Assembly (NCBI GenBank): GCA_947488295.1
Contig: CANKYU010000002.1
Coordinates: forward strand, 930,001 to 994,000
DNA length: 64,000 nucleotides
Direction of reading: 5' to 3'
Origin: an uncultured Anderseniella sp.
GTDB lineage: Bacteria; Pseudomonadota; Alphaproteobacteria; Rhizobiales; Aestuariivirgaceae
Positions within the stretch are counted from its first letter, which is position 1. Each line of letters opens with the position of its first letter. A model generated the notes under the pieces. That model was not told the origin of the DNA and did not search any database. It worked only from the letters and a program-made list of their open reading frames with translations. Shown here one piece after another: positions 9,814 through 18,270 of the stretch. Both the position numbers and the translations under genes were made by a program.

Positions 9814-10308
9814 CTAGTCATACAGCTTTGTTATCTGCGGTTCATGACCACAAGAGGAAATGAACTTGAGAAGATCATCCGGTGTCAGTGTAACCGTAGA
9901 CGTATTGACGAGCGGATGGTAGCTCACCACGTCATGTTCCATCATCTTCGCGTCAAGCACGACATTGACCTGATGAGTGGTGTCATTGATAAGCGCAAAC
10001 GGGGTTACCGAGCCTGGTTCAACACCCAGTACTTTTCCGAGCAGCTCGGCTTTGCCGAACGAGATCCTGGCAGCGCCGATCATCGCCGGCAGCGCCTTGA
10101 GGTCGATCACGGCGTCTTCCAGGCAAACCACCAGCCAGAGCGCTCCCTTCTTGTCTTTCAGAAACAGATTCTTGCAGTGCCCACCGGGAATTTCGCCGCG
10201 CAGCGCCCGGGCCTGTTCAACGGTAAACACCGGTTCGTGTTCGGTTGCGGTACTATTGATTCCAAGGTCGCTTAGGTGTTGCAGCAATTGCTTGGGCGTG
10301 GTGGACAT
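9814..10308 (-). CDS. Prolyl-tRNA deacylase (YbaK/ProX family)
   Basis: A 164-residue trans-editing hydrolase that deacylates mischarged Ala- or Cys-tRNA(Pro). EHEPVFTVEQARALRGEIPG and GGHCKNLFLKDKKGALWLV carry the conserved lysine of the INS/YbaK fold. LGVEPGSVTPFALINDT is the usual GxxxGxVsPfgL element. The C-terminal part (NTSTVTLTPDDLLKFI) is typical of ProX/PrdX rather than YbaK proper. It is a single gene, and its 5' end is 127 bases from the tRNA-Gly gene on the other strand. Confidence 0.9.
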   Translation of the reverse strand: MSTTPKQLLQHLSDLGINSTATEHEPVFTVEQARALRGEIPGGHCKNLFLKDKKGALWLVVCLEDAVIDLKALPAMIGAARISFGKAELLGKVLGVEPGSVTPFALINDTTHQVNVVLDAKMMEHDVVSYHPLVNTSTVTLTPDDLLKFISSCGHEPQITKLYD

Positions 10309-10435
10309 GAGGACTCCGGTAACAGGCAGACGAGAAGATTTAATTTTGTCACCGGTGTGCTATTGCATTTAGTTCCGGCTTGCGCAATATAGCGGCGCTT
10401 GCGGCGACCTTGTTTGTCGTCCAGGCCCCATGGAT

Positions 10436-10510
10436 GCGGGCGTAGCTCAGGGGTAGAGCACAACCTTGCCAAGGTTGGGGTCGTGAGTTCGAATCTCATC
10501 GCCCGCTCCA
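10436..10510 (+). tRNA. tRNA-Gly (anticodon GCC), CCA encoded
   Basis: A full cloverleaf can be drawn. The acceptor GCGGGCG (10436-10442) pairs with CGCCCGC (10500-10506), followed by discriminator T and an encoded CCA to 10510. The D-arm is GCTCAGGGGTAGAGC, the anticodon stem is CAACC/GGTTG with loop TTGCCAA (anticodon GCC), and the T-arm contains GTTCGAATC. The 3' half is repeated in degraded form at 30088-30127 (see that entry), which marks it as a possible integration site. Confidence 0.97.
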
Positions 10511-10526
10511 ATAATCGCAAAGCGAT
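10487..10526 (+). repeat. Left copy of a tRNA-Gly 3'-end direct repeat (candidate att site)
   Basis: These 40 bases run from the T-loop (GTTCGAAT) through CCA and 16 bases past it (AATAATCGCAAAGCGAT). They match 30088-30127 in the same orientation at 35 of 40 positions by hand alignment. Similarity stops on both sides. tRNA 3' halves are the usual core for tyrosine-recombinase integration, so the 19.6 kb between the copies may be, or may once have been, an inserted segment. No recombinase is visible between them. Confidence 0.55.
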
Positions 10527-10714
10527 GAAACCGACACTGCAATCGTGTCCCGGCGTGTCTGTCACACACACGTCGCCGATGCGCGATTTTCGGCCGTTTG
10601 AAACATCCGCAGTTGCCGGCTGACGCTGGTGACCGTGGTTGCCGTACCCAATTCCCTGTCAGCCAGTTCGTGCCGGACGGACATGGACATGGGCCGCTTC
10701 CGGCGAAGGTCGGA

Positions 10715-11986
10715 TCAAGGTGTATCTTGCCGCGCAATCCGGCACTGTACGCGCCTCAGCTTGCGACTTGTCTCCAGGGGCAACGAGGTACGAACGAGGC
10801 GGGTGTCAACCACGGTTCTGCGTTTGAGGAACAGGTCCCGGGTTGCCGACAGGGCGGTTTCGGCGGCATCATCGGGCAGGTCCGGCGGCAACAAAAGCTC
10901 AACGGCCTGTGGTCCGGTCTGGACAATCCTGAAATCATCGATGCGCCGGTCGGACTTCAAAACCGTGTCGCGCAGGACATCCGGTGTTACAATAATCCGC
11001 TGGCCGGCAGCTGCCAGCCGGAAGACATCATCCATCCTGCCGACAACTTCGTCGACGGCGGTCAGCGGTGAACCACAAGAACACGGTTGTTGGGAAAGGC
11101 GCAGCAGATCGTTCATCCGGTAGCGCGCCATGATCTGGGTCGTGCGCCTGAAACTGGTGATAAGCGGCGTCACCAGGCCATCACCCACCGGCTCTAATTC
11201 GAAGGCGACGGCATCTTCTGCCAGGTGCAGGCGCCCATGCCGGCAGGAAACGCCAAGCAAGCCTTCGGTTGCCATGTAGATCTGGCCGAGCCTTACGGAG
11301 AAAAAGGTCTCGATGATGGTGCGGTCATTGCTGTCCAGGGTCTCTGCCGCGGAGAACAGTTTTGCCGGCCTGAGGCCGGTTTTCTGTTCGGCCAGGTAGC
11401 GCAGTATCTTCGGCGGCGCGACGATGCAGGTTGGAGAAAATTCCTCCAGCTCGTCGGTCCAGTTTTCGGGACCTAGACCGACGTCAAAAAACTTCAGATC
11501 AATGCGCCCGGTTTGCAAGGCGCTGTTATAGAGCGACGTATTTCGCGGCAGAATTATTGCCACCCGCTGGCGTCGCCAGAGGAATTCCGGCAAGGCCTTG
11601 GCAAGGATGACGCCGAGCCACACAAACCGTTCTGTGTCCGAGATGACGAACAGGCCCTGATTTCCGCTGGTGCCGGTGCTGGCGCCGACATTGTAGCCCT
11701 TGCACATGTCACCGGCATCAACCGCCTTCCAGGCTTCGGCTGCCGTGATCCCGGCCTGATTGAAGTCCTCAAAAGCACTCATCAGCATGGCTTTATCGGT
11801 AACCGGAAGTGCATCCAGTTGTCGGGGCAGGTCCCGATAGAACCTGACTGTGTGCAGATGCTGCTGCAGCCAGGCATGCAACCTGTGTTGTTGCCAGCGC
11901 TCAAATGAAGCCCGGCTGCGCCAGCGATGGCCGGCTGACAGTGTCGACACGAAGCTGGCGATGGCGACGGGCATGTTATGCATCAT
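10715..11986 (-). CDS. F390 synthetase-related adenylate-forming enzyme (PaaK/CapK-like)
   Basis: A 423-residue enzyme of the phenylacetate-CoA ligase-like branch of the ANL superfamily. The A3-type nucleotide loop is GASTGTSGNQG, the A5-type motif is IYMATEGLLGVSC, and the A7-type region is MARYRMNDLLRLS, followed by the CxCGSP segment (QPCSCGSPLTAVDEVVGR) seen in PaaK-like proteins. The N-terminal Arg/Trp/His-rich part (FERWQQHRLHAWLQQHL) and FYRDLP also fit. It should activate a carboxylic acid with ATP; the substrate is unknown. It is the last of four genes that overlap one another by four bases (ketoacyl synthase, SDR, MBL-fold enzyme, this one), so all four probably act in one pathway. 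It could alternatively transfer the acyl-adenylate to a carrier protein. Confidence 0.78.
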   Translation of the reverse strand: MMHNMPVAIASFVSTLSAGHRWRSRASFERWQQHRLHAWLQQHLHTVRFYRDLPRQLDALPVTDKAMLMSAFEDFNQAGITAAEAWKAVDAGDMCKGYNVGASTGTSGNQGLFVISDTERFVWLGVILAKALPEFLWRRQRVAIILPRNTSLYNSALQTGRIDLKFFDVGLGPENWTDELEEFSPTCIVAPPKILRYLAEQKTGLRPAKLFSAAETLDSNDRTIIETFFSVRLGQIYMATEGLLGVSCRHGRLHLAEDAVAFELEPVGDGLVTPLITSFRRTTQIMARYRMNDLLRLSQQPCSCGSPLTAVDEVVGRMDDVFRLAAAGQRIIVTPDVLRDTVLKSDRRIDDFRIVQTGPQAVELLLPPDLPDDAAETALSATRDLFLKRRTVVDTRLVRTSLPLETSRKLRRVQCRIARQDTP

Positions 11987-12807
11987 CGGTCTCCGGCACC
12001 ATGATCAAACCGGCTGTCGGACGGGTCGTGACATAACAGGATTTCGCCTCCGGCCGCCTTGAACCTGCGCACTGCTGCGGCACTGGTGCGTGATGCCTGG
12101 CCATCATGGGTGATCAGGCTGGCCGGTTTTCCGGGCGACCGGCCGGCCAGCAGCGCCGTGTTGTGCCACTCCACGTCGACGGCATACAGCAATGGCGTAT
12201 CCAGTGTTGCGAAACACACGCCAAACTGGCCGTCAGCGTGACCGGGCAGATCGATTGCCAGCACGCTGCCGTCGCCAAACAGGTCAGCACCTTCCGACAG
12301 CGTAAGCGGTGCCGGGACCGGATTGGAGCTGCTGGTGCATACCAGCCTGTCTTCAAGGTCCTGCGGTAGAAGCTCGGTGAATACGCCGTGGGCAACATTG
12401 CCCATGTGGGAGCGCCGGCTGATGGTGCGCCAGGCTTGTGTGCTGGCGATGAAGCGGGCATTGGGAAAGGCGCCCAGATGGGACACGTGGTCTGCGTGGA
12501 AGTGCGTGATGATCACGAAACGCACATCACCGCACCCATATCCGTAATGAGCCAGAAGGGGTTCCGGCTGCTCGTCGTCAACCAGTTTCGGGTTCAACAC
12601 GCGTGCATACAGCCTGAGCGCTGCGGAGCGGTTGCCGGCGTTGGTTACCTGTGGTCCATAGCCGGTGTCGATCAGCACCGGCCCCAGTTTCGGGTGGTCG
12701 ATAAATCCGTAGCGGACCTTGAGAGGGATCCTGGTCCATCTTCCGCCGCGCAGCACGAACCGCTCAGGAGCCGATACGTGGGCGCTGTTTGCAAACACGA
12801 TTTTCAT
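11983..12807 (-). CDS. Metallo-beta-lactamase-fold hydrolase
   Basis: A 274-residue MBL-fold protein with an intact binuclear metal motif ITHFHADHVSHLG (HxHxDH) near residue 115, a downstream His/Asp (DLPGHADGQFG and DVEWHN) and a final metal histidine in LLCHDPS. The N-terminal YGFIDHPKLGPVLIDTGYGP is typical of lactonase/glyoxalase-like members. It overlaps its neighbours by four bases on both sides. Within this operon it could release or hydrolyse a thioester or lactone product of the condensing enzyme. That role is inferred from position only; quorum-quenching lactonase is another reading of the same fold. Confidence 0.85.
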   Translation of the reverse strand: MKIVFANSAHVSAPERFVLRGGRWTRIPLKVRYGFIDHPKLGPVLIDTGYGPQVTNAGNRSAALRLYARVLNPKLVDDEQPEPLLAHYGYGCGDVRFVIITHFHADHVSHLGAFPNARFIASTQAWRTISRRSHMGNVAHGVFTELLPQDLEDRLVCTSSSNPVPAPLTLSEGADLFGDGSVLAIDLPGHADGQFGVCFATLDTPLLYAVDVEWHNTALLAGRSPGKPASLITHDGQASRTSAAAVRRFKAAGGEILLCHDPSDSRFDHGAGDR

Positions 12808-13796
12808 GATCCGCGAAACTCCGCAAAGGTTTCGTCCAGTCCCTGCTCAAACGAGATCTGCGGTGACCATTTGAGAATCCGGCCTGCTTTCGCAATGCTC
12901 AGGCTCTGTTCATAGGCGAACAGCCCAACGGCGTAGCGGGTGATGCGCGGCTCCGGGCGATGCGGCATGCATTTCGCGATTGCTTCAAACGCCCAGGCCG
13001 CGCCCAGCGCCGCGGAAACGGGGACCGGTTTCCATGCCGGCTCAACATGCGCGCGCGCGCAGGCCTGGCCGACAATATGTGTCAGCGGAAGCGCCTCGCC
13101 GCCGGAAATGTTGAATATCTCGCCTGAAACCTCCGCCGGAGCCTGCAGTGCCGCAAGGATGGCGGCGATCACATCATCGACATGGGTGAGATCAATCCTT
13201 GCCCTGCCCTGTCTCATCAGGGGCAGGGCGCCGCGGCGCGCCGCTGACAGCAGTCGTGGCAGAAGTGCGGTGTCGCCGTGTCCGTAAATACCCCGTGGCC
13301 GCAGGCAGATGGTTGAGATGCCCGATGTGCCAAGGACCAGTTTTTCCGCCATGCGCTTGGTTTCGGCATAGGCGTTGACGGGTCGGGGAAGCACCGCACT
13401 TTCGGTTACGTCCAGTTGATCCCGGAATGAAAAGTATACCGATGGCGATGAGATGCAGACAAACCGCTCGACATCCGAACCCGCACATGCTGCCAGCAGG
13501 TGCCGGGTTGCGGTTACATTCGCATCGACAAAGTCCTGGCGCCTGCCAAACGGTGCCGACAGCGCGGCGCAGTGAACAATCGCACCGCAGGCGCGCAGTG
13601 TCCGTCCGGCTTCAGATGTCAGAGGTCCGGTGAGGTCGTGCCGGATGACCTGAAAGCCCTGGTCCTGCAGTGCGCTGCAGCCTGACCGGGCGCGCCCATG
13701 TGCAATCACATCATAGCCGTGCGCGCGCAGTGTTGCGCACAGCCTGCCGCCGAGAAATCCGGTTGCGCCTGTAACCAGGACCGATTGCATGTTCAA
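12804..13796 (-). CDS. NAD(P)-dependent epimerase/dehydratase family protein (extended SDR)
   Basis: A 330-residue extended short-chain dehydrogenase. The nucleotide motif is VLVTGATGFLGGRL at residues 6-19, and the active-site pair is in NAYAETKRMAEKL (YxxxK), preceded by ISSPSVYFS. HGRARSGCSAL after the first beta-alpha-beta unit, with an Arg, hints at NADP. In olefin and beta-lactone pathways an SDR of this kind (OleD) reduces the beta-keto acid made by the condensing enzyme; the neighbouring ketoacyl synthase makes a similar role plausible. Four-base overlaps on both sides indicate tight translational coupling. Confidence 0.83.
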   Translation of the reverse strand: MNMQSVLVTGATGFLGGRLCATLRAHGYDVIAHGRARSGCSALQDQGFQVIRHDLTGPLTSEAGRTLRACGAIVHCAALSAPFGRRQDFVDANVTATRHLLAACAGSDVERFVCISSPSVYFSFRDQLDVTESAVLPRPVNAYAETKRMAEKLVLGTSGISTICLRPRGIYGHGDTALLPRLLSAARRGALPLMRQGRARIDLTHVDDVIAAILAALQAPAEVSGEIFNISGGEALPLTHIVGQACARAHVEPAWKPVPVSAALGAAWAFEAIAKCMPHRPEPRITRYAVGLFAYEQSLSIAKAGRILKWSPQISFEQGLDETFAEFRGS

Positions 13797-14776
13797 AACT
13801 CAAACGTCATGCCGCCAAGAGAGACGCCGGCGGAAGTTCCAAGAAACAACAGCTTGCATCCGCGCTCTATGCGGCCTTGCCGGATGGCCAGGTCAAGGCA
13901 GGTCGGGATGGATGCCGCAATCTGATTGCCGTACTCGGACGCGATGTTGACGACCTTGCCGGCGTCGAACCCGGTGAGCCTGATCATGTGCGACAAGGCG
14001 TGGGGACTGGCCTGATGCGGTATGACCAGATCCACCTCGGACTTGCTCCATCCTGCCGCTGCCAGGGTTTCGTCCACGAACTTCGAAAAGTTGGCCACCG
14101 TAATGCGGAACAGATCAGCGCCATTCATTTTGAAGACGGTGTTTTCGGCAAACTCGCGATTGTCCTTGTGGAAGTCGAAGCGGGTGCCGCCGGCGGCAAT
14201 CTGGCAGGCGTCATATGCGGAAGGATAGGTGCGCATATGGAATGTCCGGTTGTCCGGTCCGCTGGTGTGTCGGATGACAACAGCCGCCGCGCCGTCGCCG
14301 AACAGGCCGGCCACTTCCGGTGCCTCGCGCCATGGCAACGCTCTTGACGCGATATCGGCCGAAAACAGCAATGCCGTCCTGAATGATCCGGTGGTCAGAA
14401 GATGTGCCGCATAATCGAGAGCGTTCAGAAAACTGAGACAGGTACTGTTGACGTCAAACGCGGACGCCATGCCGTTGCCAATACCGAGCTCCTTTTGGAC
14501 CAGGGGCGCTGTTGAAGGCAGGGTCTGATAGGGGATGCCGCATCCGCTGATGATCAGGTCGACTTCAGATGCTTCAACATCAGCGTCCTGCAGGGCGCGG
14601 CGGGACGCCTCGACGGCCAGATCAATCTGGCTCTCGCCGGTGCAGTAATACCGGCTGGTCACGCCGGTTGCAGATTCCAGATGGCCTGCCGGCATATCAT
14701 GCTGCCGGTCCAGGTCCCGCGAATGAACCTTCATTTGCGGGACGCAACTTCCTGTCCCGATGATTTCAATACCCAT
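13793..14776 (-). CDS. 3-oxoacyl-ACP synthase III-like condensing enzyme
   Basis: A 327-residue thiolase-fold enzyme of the FabH type. The catalytic triad is visible: Cys in DVNSTCLSFLNAL, His in VDLVIPHQASPHAL and Asn in ASEYGNQIAAS. GDGAAAVVI is the family glycine-rich loop, and GTSAGVSLGGMTFEF ends the protein as in FabH. It is not in a fatty-acid synthesis cluster, so it is more likely a specialised paralogue condensing an acyl-CoA or acyl-ACP with another acyl unit. It is the first gene of the four-gene operon and starts about 40 bases from the inverted operators shared with the TetR gene. Confidence 0.88.
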   Translation of the reverse strand: MGIEIIGTGSCVPQMKVHSRDLDRQHDMPAGHLESATGVTSRYYCTGESQIDLAVEASRRALQDADVEASEVDLIISGCGIPYQTLPSTAPLVQKELGIGNGMASAFDVNSTCLSFLNALDYAAHLLTTGSFRTALLFSADIASRALPWREAPEVAGLFGDGAAAVVIRHTSGPDNRTFHMRTYPSAYDACQIAAGGTRFDFHKDNREFAENTVFKMNGADLFRITVANFSKFVDETLAAAGWSKSEVDLVIPHQASPHALSHMIRLTGFDAGKVVNIASEYGNQIAASIPTCLDLAIRQGRIERGCKLLFLGTSAGVSLGGMTFEF

Positions 14777-14815
14777 TGGCTTTCAAAACTGACTTGCTCC
14801 CTGTTGTCAGAAAGG

Positions 14816-14837
14816 CCATAAATTGAACAGTGTTTAA
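14816..14837. promoter_or_regulatory. Operator 1 for the divergent TetR/condensing-enzyme promoters
   Basis: A 22-base sequence with the core TTGAACAGTGTTTAA (14823-14837) is repeated perfectly in inverted orientation at 14873-14894. The core is itself nearly palindromic (TTnAACAnTGTTnAA), as TetR operators are. This copy lies on the condensing-enzyme side, 40 bases before its start codon. It is inferred to be a binding site for the TetR protein encoded at 14901. Confidence 0.78.
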
Positions 14838-14872
14838 AATAAGAGCTGTTTACCCGCAGGTCAATCGAATAA

Positions 14873-14894
14873 TTAAACACTGTTCAATTTATGG
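14873..14894. promoter_or_regulatory. Operator 2, inverted copy, overlapping the TetR 5' end
   Basis: This is the exact reverse complement of 14816-14837, with 35 bases between the two. It ends six bases before the TetR ATG, covering the place where a ribosome site and start region would be. Binding here would block the TetR gene's own transcription, so autoregulation is expected. The duplication is seen; the function is inferred. Confidence 0.78.
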
Positions 14895-14900
14895 TGAATC

Positions 14901-15509
14901 ATGGCTCGAAGATCAGAACACAACCGCGAAGAGCTCAGAAATCTAATTGTATGTTCTGCACAAAAATTAATTGCCGAGCGCGGGCTGGACTCGCTGTCGG
15001 CAAGAGCAATAGCGGGCGATATCGGCTATACGGTTGGAACGCTGTACCAGCATTTCGACGACATGTCGGATATCCTGCTGAATGTGCATGCGCGGACGCT
15101 GACAATGCTGGGCGCGGCGCTGGCGGGCTGCAAAACCGATGCCGATCCCAGGATGATGCTTCACAGTTACGCTGACTGCTACATCGATTTTATCCGCAAA
15201 AACACCAATGCATGGGAAGCCCTGTTTTCGTTTCGCCGTCAGCAGGGGTTTGTCAATCCTGACTGGTATATCCAGCACATTTCCGACCTGACGCTGCAGA
15301 TCACCGATTGTTTCGAACGGCTGAACATTCAAAACCCGGATATAGATCCGAAACAGGCCGCGCAACTTACCTGGGCCAGCGTGCACAGTGTCTGCTGCCT
15401 GGAGCAGAGCGGCCGGTTGGGTCTGATGCTCGACGACAGCCTGGAAACAGTGGCGCACAAGCTCATCGATATCCATATCAATGCCTATGTTTCAAGTGCT
15501 GCCCGATAG
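14901..15509 (+). CDS. TetR/AcrR-family transcriptional regulator
   Basis: A 202-residue one-component repressor. The N-terminal HTH (LSARAIAGDIGYTVGTLYQHFDDM, about 34-57) has the classic TetR recognition helix GTLYxHF. The C-terminal ligand domain contains NAWEALFSFRRQQGF and WASVHSVCCLEQSGRLGL, resembling the WHG/TetR_C_13 type. It is divergent from the four-gene condensing-enzyme operon and the two 22-bp inverted operators lie between them, so it very probably represses that operon and itself until an effector, perhaps a pathway product or acyl-CoA, is bound. No good ribosome site is seen before the ATG (a GGTGA is four bases upstream), which suggests a weakly expressed regulator. Confidence 0.9.
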   Translation: MARRSEHNREELRNLIVCSAQKLIAERGLDSLSARAIAGDIGYTVGTLYQHFDDMSDILLNVHARTLTMLGAALAGCKTDADPRMMLHSYADCYIDFIRKNTNAWEALFSFRRQQGFVNPDWYIQHISDLTLQITDCFERLNIQNPDIDPKQAAQLTWASVHSVCCLEQSGRLGLMLDDSLETVAHKLIDIHINAYVSSAAR

Positions 15510-15828
15510 GCAGCGGCGCGGGAAGCCGGCAGCCATGGCCAGAGGTATGCCACTTCCAGCACGGTCCTGCACCTGTTCGACCGGTTCATATGACGCCGCA
15601 TTGTGCCTGCGATGCATCCAGGCAACAAAAACGCCAGACCGCTGAACTGACCAGCATGCTTAAGCAATCGTATCTGAAATTGCTTGAATTGTGCCAATTC
15701 CGGTTACCGAAAGTATGCCAAAACGCGTAAGCGTTCCTTATGGAAAATCGGTTATTTCAACCTATGCAGGCATATGTCCGAGTTGCCTCAACCAAATCAG
15801 AATAACGGACACAGGCAGGGATTGGCGG
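15510..15828. other. Intergenic region with no gene seen
   Basis: Between the TetR gene and the adenylation-domain gene there are 319 bases. The adenylation-gene frame stays open upstream to 15691, but that part has no domain character. A promoter for the adenylation gene should lie here; no clear -35/-10 pair or terminator hairpin stands out. Confidence 0.5.
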
Positions 15829-18033
15829 ATGAATAACTTAGCTCAAACGCATTTTGACAGCGTTGCAAACACCAGTAATGTCGAATTCACAAAGCTGTCG
15901 GATATTGACCTGTACCGGCGTGTTTCGGAAGGTACCGGGAAGACCCGGATTCCAGGTGATGGCAACTGGCTGTCACAAATTGACTCCCTGGCGCGATCAT
16001 TCCCCGACATGACCCGCACGACATTGGCACTCTCGGTACTGGGCATCTATTTCTGCAGAATCTCCGAAGATCAGGAAGTGACTTTCAAACTGGTCAATGG
16101 AATTCTGCCCGCAAAGACAGGTATCGAATCCGTCGTGCAACTGGGCATGGAAGCCCGGGAGGCGTTTGCCGACTTTGCAAGCCGTGTGGCCGTACAGCAA
16201 AGCATTTCTCTTGTCAGTGCTGCTGCACACAACTATTACGACCGCGAAAGCATCTCGGACCTTGTTGTGAGCATGGGATCGCTGCCCGCCGACGACGTTA
16301 ACGCGGATGTTCACTTCCATATTCTTGATAATGGCCAGATCGAAATTCGCACCGCCAGTGTCATTGAACCGGCCTATGCCGAGTGCGTCTACAATCGGCT
16401 GGCGACGCTGGCCGGCGATATTGCGGACGATCGTGCGAGCCCGCTCGTGCATCATGAAATCATGTCACCGGCCGAGCGCGAAACCGTTATGAACGACTGG
16501 AACGACACCGACGTCTACTATCACTATGACGGCGGCCTTGTTTCAATGCTGGAAAAGGCAGCCGAACGTGACCCGGATCATCCGGCAATCATCTACAAAG
16601 ACCAGACGCTTTCTTTCGGTGAGTTCAACGGGCGGGTAAACCGTTTGGCCCGGCAGCTTGTCGGCGCCGGTGTCGGCATGGATGATTTTGTCTGCATCTG
16701 CATGGAGCGCAGCATCGAGATGGTGGTTGCCATCTGGGCCACGGTAAAGGCCGGTGGCGCCTATGTTCCGCTGAACACGGATGACCCGCAATCGCGGATT
16801 GCCGAGATCATTGACGACTGTCAGCCGAAAGCCGTGCTGGCACAGCCGCATCTGGCCGACCGTTTGCCGAAGGATGCAAATGTGACGGTCGTCGGCGACG
16901 GGGCAGCCGATACTGCCGAGACCAATGAGGAAAATCCGGGCTTTGCGCCTGAACCTGATGCCCTGGCTTACATGATTTACACTTCAGGTTCGACCGGCAA
17001 GCCAAAGGGCGTCACGGTGGAGCATGAGGCAATACACAACCGTGTTGTGTGGATGCACGAGGAATACGGGCTGCTGCCGCAAGACCGGGTATTGCAAAAA
17101 ACCCCCTACACGTTCGATGTGTCGGTCTGGGAATTCTTCTGGTCGTTTGCGGTTGGCTCTACCCTGGTGGTTGCGGAACCGGGTGGCCATGTGGCGATGC
17201 GCTATCTCCACACGCTGATGGACGAACACCAGGTAACATACCTTCACTTTGTGCCGTCGGTACTGCGTCTTTTCCTGATGCTGCCGGACCTCGACAAGCT
17301 GCCGATCAAGAAGCTCTTCTGTTCGGGAGAAGCGCTCGGTTTCGACAGTGTGGAAACATTCTACAACAAGGCAAACCCGCATGCTGAAGTTCATAATCTG
17401 TATGGGCCTACCGAGGCTGCGGTGGATGTGAGCTATTATCACTGCCAGCGCAACTCACAGGACCGGATGATCCCGATCGGCAAGCCGGTATCCAATACCG
17501 GTCTGTATGTTCTGGATGAGAACGGCCAGCCCACGCCGATCGGGGTGCCAGGTGAACTTCACATTGGCGGTATCCAGCTCGCACGTGGCTACTGGGCACG
17601 CGAGGAACTGACCGCCGAACGCTTCGTGACCACGCCGCTGCCCGATATCCAGCACAAGCGTTTGTACAAGACAGGTGACCTGGCCTATTTCCGCCGCGAT
17701 GGTGAAATCGTCTATATGGGCCGGAATGATTTTCAGGTGAAGATCAATGGCGTGCGTATCGAGCTGGGCGAGATCGAAACTGTGATCCGCAGTGACGACA
17801 AAACCAAGGATGTGGTTGTTGTTGCCGAGGACATCAATGGCAACAAGAACCTGATCGCCTATGTGGTTTCCTCCGAGCCTACCCCGGAAGTCTCTGACGC
17901 ATTGAAAGCCCTGGTCGCTGCAAGCCGGCCTTCATACTATGTGCCGCGGGAAATCCGGTTTCTTGCCGATATGCCGCTCACGGTCTCGGGAAAGATCAAC
18001 AGAAAGCTTCTTGCTGAGACACCTCGTCTGTAA
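15829..18033 (+). CDS. Stand-alone NRPS-type adenylation protein, predicted serine-specific, with half condensation domain
   Basis: A 734-residue protein. Residues 1-225 resemble the C-terminal half of a condensation domain (ending PAERETVMNDWNDT) and lack HHxxxDG. An adenylation domain follows with A3 YTSGSTGKPKGV (about 384), A4 FDVSVWE (429), A5 NLYGPTEAAVD (523), A7 YKTGDL (614) and A10 LTVSGKINRK (717). Mapping the pocket residues onto GrsA gives D-V-W-H-F-S-L-V-D plus the A10 Lys, the code I know from the serine-activating EntF domain. No carrier or thioesterase domain is attached, so the aminoacyl group must go to a separate carrier, most simply the one at 27392. DltA plays the same role for D-alanine in Gram-positives. 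The start is the ATG just after GGCAGGGATTGGCGG. A D-alanine ligase is an alternative, but the code does not support it. Confidence 0.85.
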   Translation: MNNLAQTHFDSVANTSNVEFTKLSDIDLYRRVSEGTGKTRIPGDGNWLSQIDSLARSFPDMTRTTLALSVLGIYFCRISEDQEVTFKLVNGILPAKTGIESVVQLGMEAREAFADFASRVAVQQSISLVSAAAHNYYDRESISDLVVSMGSLPADDVNADVHFHILDNGQIEIRTASVIEPAYAECVYNRLATLAGDIADDRASPLVHHEIMSPAERETVMNDWNDTDVYYHYDGGLVSMLEKAAERDPDHPAIIYKDQTLSFGEFNGRVNRLARQLVGAGVGMDDFVCICMERSIEMVVAIWATVKAGGAYVPLNTDDPQSRIAEIIDDCQPKAVLAQPHLADRLPKDANVTVVGDGAADTAETNEENPGFAPEPDALAYMIYTSGSTGKPKGVTVEHEAIHNRVVWMHEEYGLLPQDRVLQKTPYTFDVSVWEFFWSFAVGSTLVVAEPGGHVAMRYLHTLMDEHQVTYLHFVPSVLRLFLMLPDLDKLPIKKLFCSGEALGFDSVETFYNKANPHAEVHNLYGPTEAAVDVSYYHCQRNSQDRMIPIGKPVSNTGLYVLDENGQPTPIGVPGELHIGGIQLARGYWAREELTAERFVTTPLPDIQHKRLYKTGDLAYFRRDGEIVYMGRNDFQVKINGVRIELGEIETVIRSDDKTKDVVVVAEDINGNKNLIAYVVSSEPTPEVSDALKALVAASRPSYYVPREIRFLADMPLTVSGKINRKLLAETPRL

Positions 18034-18065
18034 CGTTCGACGCGAAAACCCAACCATCAAACGCG

Positions 18066-18095
18066 ACCCGGGCCTGCAACGCAGCCCCGGGTTTT
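18066..18095 (+). terminator. Rho-independent terminator of the adenylation gene
   Basis: ACCCGGGCCTGC (18066-18077) pairs at 11 of 12 positions with GCAGCCCCGGGT (18081-18092) around a tight loop, followed by TTTT. It begins 32 bases after the stop of the adenylation gene, so that gene appears to be transcribed alone. Confidence 0.85.
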
Positions 18096-18270
18096 CTCAT
18101 GCTCGGTTTTGCATTGGCAGGATAGGCCGTAACGGTACGCAATTGCTGCAGCGTATGGGTGTGTCCGGACACGCCGGTGTAAACGAGACAGCGACACTGG
18201 CGCCCGGCGCAGCATCAAGCATTTTTACAAGACAGTCTGTCTGGCAAACACCGGTGCGGACAACAGAGCC

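Noticed and set aside
10447..10737. Reverse-strand ORF with GAGDEIRTHDP across the tRNA-Gly gene
   Set aside because: This peptide is the well-known false translation of the antisense of tRNA genes. The tRNA cloverleaf explains the bases.
10715..14776. Canonical OleABCD olefin/beta-lactone operon
   Set aside because: There is no alpha/beta hydrolase, the ligase belongs to the PaaK/CapK-like branch rather than OleC, and an MBL-fold enzyme is present instead.
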